Notes under the pieces: generated by a model
The model's input: only the letters and a program-made list of their open reading frames with translations
Told to the model about the DNA's origin: nothing
The model's database searches: none
Program-made: the position numbers and the translations under genes
Shown here: in pieces, positions 9,167 through 18,200 of the stretch
How the letters are laid out: each line of letters starts with the position of its first letter
How positions within the stretch are numbered: the stretch's first letter is position 1
DNA from: an uncultured Roseburia sp.
Lineage (GTDB): Bacteria; Bacillota; Clostridia; Lachnospirales; Lachnospiraceae
Direction of reading: 5' to 3'
DNA length: 64,000 nt
Assembly (NCBI GenBank): GCA_947564465.1
Contig: CANOCV010000003.1
Span: 32,991-96,990, forward strand

Positions 9167-9319
9167 TATCTAGGAAAGACTATGTTACTGTGAAGTGTTA
9201 AAGTCTATAACTTTCCTGTGATATAAAGCCCTCCGGGCAGGATCGCCATGCGGCGGAAAGGAAATATATCGCTAAAGCGAGCCGCCGCAGACGGAGAATC
9301 CTGCAAAGCAGGATTCTAT
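9165..9319 (+). repeat. Interspersed structured repeat, copy R1 (modules A+B)
   Basis: Module A: left arm TATCTAGGAAAG and right arm CTTTCCTGTGATA enclose about 35 nt including GAAGTGTTAAAG. Module B starts CCCTCCGGGCAGGATCGCC and holds a GCGGCGG/CCGCCGC stem around TCGC-taaa-GCGA and ends with the hairpin GAATCCTGC-aaa-GCAGGATTC. It fills the gap between the convergent nadE and PAP2 genes and stops 1 nt before the PAP2 stop codon. Confidence 0.85.
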
Positions 9320-9320
9320 T

Positions 9321-10007
9321 TTACGTGTGATGAAGCTGTTTTTCATATGCTTTCTGGCGGCCGGCGACAAATACTTTGCCATATACAAAAGAATACATCA
9401 GCGCTGCCATTACAATAGCCGTAATTACGTCAAAAACAGAATGCTGCTTTAGAAACATGGTTGCCAGAATAATACTTGTCATTAATAAAAAGGAGGCGGT
9501 TTTTAGTCTCTTGTTTTCGCGAAGCTCCGCGTTGCTGCAGATGGCAAAATGTACTCCGAGAGAGTTATACACATGGATGCTCGGAAACAGGTTCGTCGGA
9601 GTGTCCGCGGTATAAAGCCAGTGAACCATTGTTACAAAAATGTTGTCCCGTTCAAAAGTGCGCGGCCTTAAGTAGTGTCCGTTCGGATAAAGTGTAGAAA
9701 CAATTAAAAAAACTGTCATACCTACAAACAAAAAGGTGCATAATTTGTAATAATCACTTTTATTTTTAAAAAAGAAGTATAAAACGGCATATGCCACATA
9801 TCTGAACCATAATAAATATTGTATGATAAAATATTCGTTGAACGGAATATAATCATCGACTGCCATGTGTATTACGTTAAAATGGTTGGTTACTGTTTTT
9901 TCCAGGTAAGCAAACCATGGAAGATAGATGAATACATAGAGCAGAACCCATGCGTGTTTGTATTTTTGGAAAAAATTGTATGCCGCTATTTTTGCTGCAT
10001 GAAACAA
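9321..10007 (-). CDS. PAP2-superfamily membrane phosphatase/phosphotransferase
   Basis: The 228 residues have about six spans and the PAP2 catalytic pieces PSIHVYN (motif 2, His near 143) and KQHSVFDV (motif 3 His-x3-Asp). The weak motif 1 and loop layout resemble AUR1/inositol-phosphorylceramide-synthase-like members more than PgpB. Such enzymes act on lipid phosphates at the outer membrane face. It is monocistronic and convergent with nadE. The ribosome site (AAGGCGA, about 12 nt up) is weak, so the start is not certain. Confidence 0.8.
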   Translation of the reverse strand: MFHAAKIAAYNFFQKYKHAWVLLYVFIYLPWFAYLEKTVTNHFNVIHMAVDDYIPFNEYFIIQYLLWFRYVAYAVLYFFFKNKSDYYKLCTFLFVGMTVFLIVSTLYPNGHYLRPRTFERDNIFVTMVHWLYTADTPTNLFPSIHVYNSLGVHFAICSNAELRENKRLKTASFLLMTSIILATMFLKQHSVFDVITAIVMAALMYSFVYGKVFVAGRQKAYEKQLHHT

Positions 10008-10198
10008 GAAAATCGCCTTCTTTACTTTGTTTTCGGTAACTCTTGTGGATTATATCACAGCGGATTTTTAGAAACAATGGGCTGTGGCAAACTTTTTTAA
10101 AATTATGAAATTCTTAATAATTACCGACGTTTTTGATTACGGGTTTGTGCAAAAACACCATGCAGTTTTTAAGATAATATTACAATTTATGGAAGCGG

Positions 10199-10226
10199 TT
10201 GACAAAGCAGATGAGGGCAATATAAT
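10199..10226 (+). promoter_or_regulatory. Sigma-A-type promoter for the L,D-transpeptidase gene
   Basis: TTGACA, 16 bp, TATAAT: both boxes match consensus exactly. It lies about 38 nt upstream of the start codon at 10265, which has its own AGGGGG site. Confidence 0.8.
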
Positions 10227-10264
10227 TTTAAATACGTGCAAGGAGAGAACAGGGGGAAACAGAC

Positions 10265-12121
10265 ATGAAAAACAGAAAAAACAAACGGCAAGAGGAGCAG
10301 ACTCACAGGCATTTAGCGGGAAGGCGGGGGATTATTGCGTCAGTGTCGGCTGTTGCGGCGTTAGGACTGATATATCTTGTGTTTGCATTTTATTTCCAGT
10401 CACATTTTGCATTTCGGACAGACATAAACCATATGAGTGTATCGGGAAGCAGCGTGGAAAAGGTGGAGAGAAAGCTTGAAAGAGAAATGAAAAATTACAG
10501 GCTTTCTTTAAAGCCGCGCGAGGGGGAGGACGAAGAAATTTCCGGAGAAGCCATAGATCTTAAGCCTGTGTTTCATCAGGAAATTTATAACATGTTAAAG
10601 CAGCAGAATGCTTTTGCATGGCCGTATTATCTTGTGAGAGGGCAGAGCTTTTGCTCGGAGGCAGTAGTTGAATATGACAGTGAAAAGCTGCAAAAAGAAA
10701 TAGCACGGCTTTCTATGATGGAGAGCGGGAATCAGACAGAATCAAAGAATGCGTATATTTCCGAGTATTCGAGGGACGGCTATGAGATTGTGGAAGAGGA
10801 GTACGGAACGAGGATTGACGGGCAGGCGTTTGAGGAAGCCGTGGAGGAAGCGGTTTTGGGGCTTGCGGAGGAACTCATTCTTGAAGAGAAGGGATGTTAT
10901 GTAGATCCCCAAATTACAAAGGAGGATGAGGGGCTGCGCAGTGCATGCGATACCTTAAACAAGTATACGAAGCTTACGATTACATATAATGTAGGTGAGG
11001 AGAGGGAGCTTTTAGACGGAGAGACAATTCATCACTGGCTGTCCGTTTCAAAGGGAAAAAAGGTGCGGATTGATGAAGAGCAGGTTGCCGATTATGTGGC
11101 GGGGCTTGCGAAAAAATATAATACTGCGTTTCGCAGCAGAACGCTAAAGACATCCTACGGAAAGGAAGTTTCAATTATTGGCGGTGATTACGGATGGAAG
11201 GTGGATAAGGACGCGGAGCGGGAGATGATTCTCAAGGATTTGAAGGCGGGAGAGAGCGTAGAGCGGGAGCTGGTATATGCTCAGAAAGCGAACAGTCATG
11301 GTGAGAATGATTATGGGGATACCTATGTAGAGATTAATCTGACGGCACAGCATCTGTTTTTTTACAAGGACGGAGAGCTTTTGACAGAGTCGGATTTTGT
11401 ATCCGGAAATCTTGCCAAAAATCACGCAACGCCTGTCGGAGCGTACAGCCTGACCTATAAACAAAAGGATGCGACGCTTCGGGGAGAGGATTATGAGTCA
11501 AAGGTTTCTTATTGGATGCCGTACTGCGGAGATGTCGGAATGCATGACGCTTCATGGAGAAGCAGCTTTGGCGGGAGTATCTACAAGCGGAGCGGTTCCC
11601 ATGGATGTGTGAACCTTCCGGCTTCGGCGGCAAAGACGATCTTTGAAAATATTGAGGCGGGTTATCCTGTTTTGGTTTATGAGCTACCGGGAACCGAGAG
11701 CGCGAAAGGGCTGGCGCAGGACCGTGCGGCGTCTGTGGATGATCTCATAGGAGCAATCGGTGAGGTTACGCTGGAAGGGCAGCCGAAGATTGACGCGGCG
11801 AGGGCGGCGTATGACGCACTGAGCGGACAGGAAAAAGCATACGTGAAAAAACTGGATATTTTGACTGCGGCGGAGGCAGAATTTGCCAGATTACAGGAGG
11901 AGGCTGCCAATCAGGCGGCGCAGACACAGGCGCAGGCTGAAGCGCAGGCAGTGATTGATAAAATAAATGCTATCGGAAAAGTGACGGAGGACGATAAGGG
12001 AGCGATAAAGGATGCCAGAAAATCGTATGATGCACTTTCGGAAATGGCGAAGGCCTATGTGACGAATTATGCCGTTTTGCAGGAGGCGGAGGAGACGTAC
12101 AAAGCACTGACAGAGTCGTAA
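10265..12121 (+). CDS. L,D-transpeptidase (YkuD) with putative peptidoglycan-binding domains and C-terminal helical repeats
   Basis: A 618-residue cell-wall enzyme anchored by one N-terminal span (residues about 25-42, ASVSAVAALGLIYLVFAFYF). The middle holds two PG_binding_4-like regions. The YkuD catalytic domain follows, with the signature SHGCVNLP (His446, Cys448). It forms 3-3 crosslinks or attaches proteins to peptidoglycan. The last 130 residues hold two similar three-helix units, each with YDALS....KAYV, joined by an Ala/Gln-rich linker; similar units occur in surface proteins of Lachnospiraceae. The catalytic domain is intact. Monocistronic, with its own promoter and terminator. Confidence 0.9.
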   Translation: MKNRKNKRQEEQTHRHLAGRRGIIASVSAVAALGLIYLVFAFYFQSHFAFRTDINHMSVSGSSVEKVERKLEREMKNYRLSLKPREGEDEEISGEAIDLKPVFHQEIYNMLKQQNAFAWPYYLVRGQSFCSEAVVEYDSEKLQKEIARLSMMESGNQTESKNAYISEYSRDGYEIVEEEYGTRIDGQAFEEAVEEAVLGLAEELILEEKGCYVDPQITKEDEGLRSACDTLNKYTKLTITYNVGEERELLDGETIHHWLSVSKGKKVRIDEEQVADYVAGLAKKYNTAFRSRTLKTSYGKEVSIIGGDYGWKVDKDAEREMILKDLKAGESVERELVYAQKANSHGENDYGDTYVEINLTAQHLFFYKDGELLTESDFVSGNLAKNHATPVGAYSLTYKQKDATLRGEDYESKVSYWMPYCGDVGMHDASWRSSFGGSIYKRSGSHGCVNLPASAAKTIFENIEAGYPVLVYELPGTESAKGLAQDRAASVDDLIGAIGEVTLEGQPKIDAARAAYDALSGQEKAYVKKLDILTAAEAEFARLQEEAANQAAQTQAQAEAQAVIDKINAIGKVTEDDKGAIKDARKSYDALSEMAKAYVTNYAVLQEAEETYKALTES

Positions 12122-12135
12122 GAATAAATTAAGCT

Positions 12136-12175
12136 GACATATACTGTATATATTTTATACGGTATATGTCTTTTT
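12136..12175 (+). terminator. Intrinsic terminator of the L,D-transpeptidase gene
   Basis: A 15-bp stem GACATATAC.GTATA / TATAC.GTATATGTC (one G-T wobble) followed by TTTTT, 15 nt after the stop. Confidence 0.85.
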
Positions 12176-12218
12176 GTTGCAAAAATGTTTTTAGATGTTG
12201 CGGGATGCGTCAATCCGG

Positions 12219-12247
12219 TTGAAAAACGAATTTAAGATTTGTATAAT
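12219..12247 (+). promoter_or_regulatory. Promoter of galK-galT
   Basis: TTGAAA, 17 bp, TATAAT, located about 45 nt before the galK start at 12293. No convincing catabolite (cre) site was seen next to it. Confidence 0.75.
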
Positions 12248-12292
12248 GCGCTTATAAAGTAAGGAGAGGCATTTTTGAGAGGAGAAGGGATT

Positions 12293-13459
12293 ATGCAGGA
12301 AGCTTTAATTGAGAGATTTCATGAGTTGTTTGGGGCGGGTGGAGATATCCGAATGTATTTTGCGCCGGGACGCGTAAACCTGATCGGGGAGCATACGGAT
12401 TATAACGGCGGACATGTATTTCCATGCGCCCTGACGATCGGAACTTACGGCGTTGCCAGAAAACGTGCGGATAGAAAGCTGCGCTTTTACTCTATGAATT
12501 TTAAGGAGGCAGGTGTTTTGGAATCCTCGTTGGAGGAGCTAAAGCCCGACAAGGAAGCGGACTGGACAAATTATCCGAAAGGGGTGATTTGGGCGTTTGG
12601 TAAAAAGGGAATGGCAATAGATTGTGGAATGGATCTGCTGTTGTTCGGAAATATACCAAACGGTTCGGGGCTTTCATCCTCCGCATCGGTAGAAGTTTTG
12701 ACCGGATTTATTTTAAAAGATTTATTTGGATTTGAGGTAACCAATCAGGAGCTGGCGTTGATCGGGCAGTATTCGGAGAACGAGTTTAACGGTGTGAACT
12801 GCGGAATTATGGATCAGTTTGCGATAGCGATGGGAAAGGCGGATCATGCGATTTTCCTGGATACGGCTACGCTGAAATATGAGTATGCCCCGTTTGAGCT
12901 AAAGGATGCCAGAATCGTTATTTCCTGCAGCAACAAAAAGCGCGGTCTTGGCGGTTCTAAATATAATGAGAGGCGCGGCGAGTGTGAGAGCGCATTTGCG
13001 CAGATCGGGGAAGTAATCGGCATTAACAGTCTCGGCGACTTGTCCGAGGAATTGTTTGAACAGTATAAGGAGTCCATTAAGGACGAGGTGTGCAGGAAGC
13101 GTGCAAGACATGCGGTATATGAGAACCAGAGGACAATCCGTGCGGTGGAGGCTTTGAAGAAAAACGATATCAGACTGTTCGGGGAACTGATGAATGCATC
13201 TCACGTTTCGCTGCGGGACGATTACGAGGTGACAGGGCCTGAGCTTGATACGCTGGTGGAAGAGGCTTGGAAGCTTGAGGGTGTTATCGGTTCCCGTATG
13301 ACGGGAGCCGGTTTCGGAGGATGTACGGTCAGTATCGTGAAAGAAGAGGCAGTCAACGATTTTATAGAGCAGGTGGGAAAGGCTTATAAAGAGAGGATTG
13401 GTTATGCGGCTGATTTTTATGTGGTAGAAGCCGGAGACGGTCCGAAGAGACTTCTTTAG
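12293..13459 (+). CDS. galK: Galactokinase
   Basis: Start placed at ATG 12293 behind GAGGAGAAGGG; an upstream TTG frame start is unlikely. The 388 residues carry the galactokinase signature GRVNLIGEHTDYNGG near the N-terminus, the GHMP ATP-binding loop PNGSGLSSSAS, and the C-terminal motif TGAGFGGC. It phosphorylates galactose at C1 in the Leloir pathway. It is followed 14 nt later by galT; no galE lies in the window. Confidence 0.96.
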   Translation: MQEALIERFHELFGAGGDIRMYFAPGRVNLIGEHTDYNGGHVFPCALTIGTYGVARKRADRKLRFYSMNFKEAGVLESSLEELKPDKEADWTNYPKGVIWAFGKKGMAIDCGMDLLLFGNIPNGSGLSSSASVEVLTGFILKDLFGFEVTNQELALIGQYSENEFNGVNCGIMDQFAIAMGKADHAIFLDTATLKYEYAPFELKDARIVISCSNKKRGLGGSKYNERRGECESAFAQIGEVIGINSLGDLSEELFEQYKESIKDEVCRKRARHAVYENQRTIRAVEALKKNDIRLFGELMNASHVSLRDDYEVTGPELDTLVEEAWKLEGVIGSRMTGAGFGGCTVSIVKEEAVNDFIEQVGKAYKERIGYAADFYVVEAGDGPKRLL

Positions 13460-13473
13460 GTGGGAGGAAGACT

Positions 13474-14994
13474 ATGATTGAGAAGAGTATTATTAGATTG
13501 ACCGACTATGCCCTGACAACAGGGCTGATAGAAGAGGATGACAGAGATTATACGATAAATCGTCTGTTAGAGCTGTTTCATCTGGATGGCATGAAAGAAG
13601 ATGTGGAGGATATTTGCGGGCAGAGTTCGCCTTCCGGGGACGACTTGGAGAATATTTTGTCCGGGATGCTTGATTATGCGTGCGAGCGCGGCATTGTCGA
13701 GGAAGACAGTGTCGTATATCGTGATATGTTTGACACAAAGATTATGGGTTTGCTTGTGCCAAGGCCTTCCGAGGTGCGCAGGAGATTTTGGGAGCTTTAT
13801 AACAGACAGTCTCCGAGAGCGGCAACGGATTTTTATTATAAATTAAGCTGTGACAGCGATTATATCCGCCGTTACCGCATAAAAAAGGATGTGAAATGGA
13901 CTGCGGATACGGAGTATGGAGCGCTTGACATTACGATTAATCTGTCGAAACCGGAAAAGGATCCGAAAGCCATTGCGGCGGCCAAGAGCGCGAAAACGAG
14001 CGGTTATCCGAAATGTCTTCTTTGCAGGGAAAATGAAGGTTATGCTGGACGCGTGGATCATCCGGCCAGACAGAATCACAGGGTTATACCGCTTACAATT
14101 GCCGACAGCAGCTGGTTTATGCAGTATTCTCCATACGTTTATTATAATGAGCACTGTATTGTATTTCATTGCGAGCATACTCCGATGAAGATAGAGACGG
14201 CGACCTTTGAAAGACTTTTGGATTTTGTAAGGCAGTTTCCGCACTATTTCATTGGTTCGAATGCGGATCTGCCGATCGTAGGGGGATCGATTTTAACGCA
14301 CGATCATTTTCAGGGTGGCCGTTATGAGTTTCCGATGGCAAGGGCCGAAATAGAGACGGAAATAACGTTTGAGGGCTTTGAGAATGTAAAGGCGGGAATT
14401 GTGAAATGGCCGATGTCTGTGATACGGCTGTGCGGAAGCGATACAGAATCTCTTGTTTTGCTTGCGGATAAGATTTTGAAAAAATGGCGTGAGTATACGG
14501 ATGAGGCATCGTTTGTCTATGCAGGGACAGACGGGGAAGTACACAACACCATTACACCGATTGCGAGATACAGGGAAGGAAATTATGAGCTGGATCTCGT
14601 GCTGCGCAACAATATTACGACAGAGGAGCATCCGCTTGGCGTCTATCATCCCCATAAGAAGCTGCATCACATTAAGAAAGAAAATATCGGTCTGATCGAG
14701 GTTATGGGGCTTGCCGTTTTGCCGGCACGCCTGAAGGGGGAGATGGCGCGTTTAAAGGAAGCGCTTCTTTCAGGGGAGGATATCCGCAGTGACGACATGA
14801 TAAAAAAGCATGCGGATTGGGCGGAAGAATTTTCGGGAAAATATGAAAGGATCACGGAGGAGAACGCAGATGAAATTATCCGGCAGGAAATCGGATTTGT
14901 ATTTGAGGAGGTCTTAAAGGATGCCGGCGTATATAAGAGGAATGAGGAGGGGAAGCGGGGATTTTTAAGATTCGCAGAGTATGTAAATTTATAG
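13474..14994 (+). CDS. galT: UDP-glucose-hexose-1-phosphate uridylyltransferase, class II
   Basis: The 506 residues match the long Firmicutes GalT family (class II), not the short HIT-type enzyme of E. coli. Visible active-site segment THDHFQGGRYEFPMARAE near residue 275 and the lead-in SNADLPIVGGSIL. It exchanges UMP between UDP-glucose and galactose-1-phosphate. A GGGAGG site precedes the ATG 14 nt after galK, so they are one operon. Confidence 0.95.
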   Translation: MIEKSIIRLTDYALTTGLIEEDDRDYTINRLLELFHLDGMKEDVEDICGQSSPSGDDLENILSGMLDYACERGIVEEDSVVYRDMFDTKIMGLLVPRPSEVRRRFWELYNRQSPRAATDFYYKLSCDSDYIRRYRIKKDVKWTADTEYGALDITINLSKPEKDPKAIAAAKSAKTSGYPKCLLCRENEGYAGRVDHPARQNHRVIPLTIADSSWFMQYSPYVYYNEHCIVFHCEHTPMKIETATFERLLDFVRQFPHYFIGSNADLPIVGGSILTHDHFQGGRYEFPMARAEIETEITFEGFENVKAGIVKWPMSVIRLCGSDTESLVLLADKILKKWREYTDEASFVYAGTDGEVHNTITPIARYREGNYELDLVLRNNITTEEHPLGVYHPHKKLHHIKKENIGLIEVMGLAVLPARLKGEMARLKEALLSGEDIRSDDMIKKHADWAEEFSGKYERITEENADEIIRQEIGFVFEEVLKDAGVYKRNEEGKRGFLRFAEYVNL

Positions 14995-15000
14995 CAATCA

Positions 15001-15037
15001 TTTTTGGTCTGTGTTTTTTATGCACAGACCAAAAAAA
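15001..15037. other. Long hairpin after galT
   Basis: TTTTTGGTCTGTG / CACAGACCAAAAA with a loop of about 9 nt: a perfect 13-bp stem, 6 nt after the galT stop. It has T's before and A's after the stem, so on either strand no free U-tract follows. It probably still ends or stabilises the gal transcript. Confidence 0.5.
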
Positions 15038-15062
15038 TGACACCAATGTAAAATATAACACC

Positions 15063-15091
15063 TTAACACCTTCAAAAATAAAAGCTAAAAT
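15063..15091 (+). promoter_or_regulatory. Promoter of the first GH16 gene
   Basis: TTAACA, 17 bp, TAAAAT. It gives a leader of about 160 nt before the start at 15256. The leader has no ORF of note; a GGAGGTGACAG stretch at about 15150 looks like a ribosome site but no good start follows it. Confidence 0.6.
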
Positions 15092-15255
15092 TAGTATTAA
15101 GAATGTTGTACAAGATGAAGATGAGATTAAAAGTTGTCCGTCAAAAGGGAGGTGACAGACCCGATGTGACCGGACAGTTTTTAAATATTGGGAGGAATGT
15201 ATAGGGGAATGCATTTCGCCCTGAAAAGTTTTCATTAAGAAGGAGGAATAGTATA

Positions 15256-18200
15256 ATGAAAAGAAAATGGGTCAAAAAGGTGTTGTCAATTGCATTGGCG
15301 GCGTCAATGACAGTAACAATGATTCCATCGACCGGAATCAATGCGTATGCGGCTGAAGCGGAAGCGGATGTGGCTGAAGCTGCGAAGTACATTGATTTCA
15401 ATATGATTGAGCATGCGAACTATATCAATGAAGCAGATACGAATGTTCAATTGAAGTATGAGGGGACGAAAGCAATAATTACGGGAGATAATTGGAGTCC
15501 TGATTATGGAGATGGATCAAAATGGCAGATTCAGTTGAAAGAGCTTATACCGGTTACAAAAGGAGAAAAATATGAAGTTGCTTTTACAATTGAATCCGAG
15601 GTGTCGAGAGATATATTCCTTAAGGTCGGGGATGTAGATCAGGATAGTACGATTTTTCTTGAGGAAACAATTTCTTTAGAGGCAGGAAAACCTTATGAGT
15701 TTAAGGGGACGACAACCGGAGAAGTTGGAATTGATAAGTTGATGGTGCTTTTTGCGTTGGGATTAACTTCAACAGATGAAAATACTATTACTATTTCGGA
15801 TTTTTCTTTGAAAGGAGAAAAATCAGGATATGTTGATGTGACACCACATATTAATTTCGATATGATTGAGCATGCGAACTATATCAATGAAGCAGATACG
15901 AATGTTCAATTGAAGTATGAGGGGACGAAAGCAATAATTACGGGAGATAATTGGAGCCCTGATTATGGAGATGGGTCAAAATGGCAGATTCAGTTGAAAG
16001 AGCTTATACCGGTTACAAAGGGAGAAAAATATGAAGTTGCATTTACGATTGAATCGGAAATAGCTAGAGATATATTTCTTAAGATCGGGGATGTAGACCA
16101 AGATAGTACGGTTTTTCTTGAGGAAACAATTTCTTTAGAGGCAGGAAAACCTTATGAGTTTAAGGGAACGACAAGTGAAGAAGTGGGAATAGATAAGTTG
16201 ATGGTACTATTTGCGTTGGGATTAACGTCAACGGACGAAAATACAATCACGATTTCCAATCTTTCACTGAAAGGCGAGAACTCCGGATATGTAATCACGG
16301 AACTGCCGCCGGACGAGAAAGGTCCTGAGTATGACTTCTCCGCAACAGAGGATAATGCGGCAAATGATTACGCAGATCCTGGCAAGACAATTGAAGGATA
16401 TAACCTGATTTGGGCGGACGAGTTTGACGGAAATTACGGGGATGCAAACGTAGATGAGAATACAGGTCTGAATCTCGACAACTGGGCATATCAGCTGGGT
16501 GACGGTACTACAGACTGCAGCAACCCGGGCTGGGGTAATAATGAGCTTCAGTGTTACACGGGAAATAAGAAAAACGTTTCCGTTAATGAAGATTTAAATG
16601 GCGACGGAACACCGGACGGTCTTTTGCGTATTACCGCTTCCTATGAGAAGGACGGATATGACTACGCAGAGGAAAGCCAGAAGAATTATACGTCCGCGCG
16701 TCTTCGTACCACAAGCGCTACGAATGAATTATTTAATACAACATACGGTTATATTGAGGGACGTATGTCGCTTCCGGGAACAAAGGGTGCATGGCCGGCA
16801 TTCTGGATGCTGCCGCAGAGCACAGAGATTTACGGCGGATGGCCGGTATCCGGAGAGATTGATATCATGGAGACATGCGGTTCTTTTGCAAACGGAAGCA
16901 TCGCACAGGCATGCGGTACCCTGCACTGGGGCGGACCGGAGCATGTTTATAAGGGAAGCGGATATGTAGGATTAGATTCCGATTTCACATATTTCCATAC
17001 ATATGCGGTAGATTGGGAACCGGGTAAGATTACATGGTATTATGACGGTAAACCGATCAATACACTGACAAACTGGAAGAGTGCATTCTCGGGAGCATCG
17101 GATGCTCTTTCCTTTGACGCACCGTTCGATATGCCGTTTTACATGCTTTTGAACCTTGCGGTTGACAGCGGTCAGTTCGGCGGAACAGTAAACAAAGCAA
17201 ACTTCCAGGATGATATCAACATGTATGTAGATTATGTGCGTGTATATCAGAGAGAAGAAGGTTATGTAGACGCAGTAGTACGCACGGCGTCCGATGGAAT
17301 ACAGGATGACTGGGAACAGTATGCAGGTCAGAACCAGATTACAGATATTGCGGATAATATTGTAACGGACACACCGGACGTAAACGGTGTGGAGACAACC
17401 GGAGACGGTGCGGATCCAAGCAAATGGTATCTGGCATATCAGAATGACGCATCAGATGCGACGGCAGAGGCATATAAGGATGCGGCAGGAAAGAACTGGG
17501 CTAAAGTTGGCGTGAACAGTCAGGGCGGACAGGATTATTCCGTACAGCTGATCGGACATTACAATGCGAAGGCGGGATATGTATATCAGGTATCGTTCGA
17601 CGCATATGCGGACGGCGCTATCGTAGGAAAGACAGTAAACTGTGATTCCAAAGAGTGGAAGGGTTGGAGTACGTACGGTATTCAGTCCTTTGAATTAAAG
17701 AACACAGCGACCAAGTATTCATTCGTATTCGAGCAGACAGAGGACTTTGAGAACTGCCGAATTGAGTTTAACCTTGGTGCGCAGGCTTCTGGTAATGTTT
17801 ATATTGGAAATGTAAAAGTTGAAATTGTAGATCCTTCTATGATCAGCCGTGAAGAGAACCGCAAGCCTTTGGCAGACGGCAACCTGATTTATAACGGCAC
17901 CTTTGATCAGGGTGATTACCATATTGGATACTGGAGTGTGACAGAAGGAACAAAGCTTTCTGTTCCGCGTTATACGACAGAGAAACTGGCGGACACGGAC
18001 GTATCCGTAGTCGATGTTGCGTCAAAGACAAATTACGAAGCGATTGCAGACGGTGTGAAATATTATGAGCGACGTGCGCAGATTACGGCGGAAGCAGGAA
18101 AAGAAGCGACCGTTTGCCAGGCGGATCTGGTAATGCCGGCAGACAGCTATACATTAGATTTTGATATGTACAGCGAGAAGGATGCGACAGTAACTGCATC

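Noticed and set aside
9165..9319. CRISPR-like or tRNA-like array
   Set aside because: The repeat units are single and dispersed with no regular short spacers, and no cloverleaf or cas gene is present.
15001..15037. Standard intrinsic terminator after galT
   Set aside because: The stem has T's before and A's after on the plus strand and lacks a free U-tract, so it was listed only as a hairpin.
15041..15255. Riboswitch in the leader of GH16 copy 1
   Set aside because: No conserved core of c-di-GMP, lysine, SAM or glycine riboswitches was recognised; a model search would be needed.
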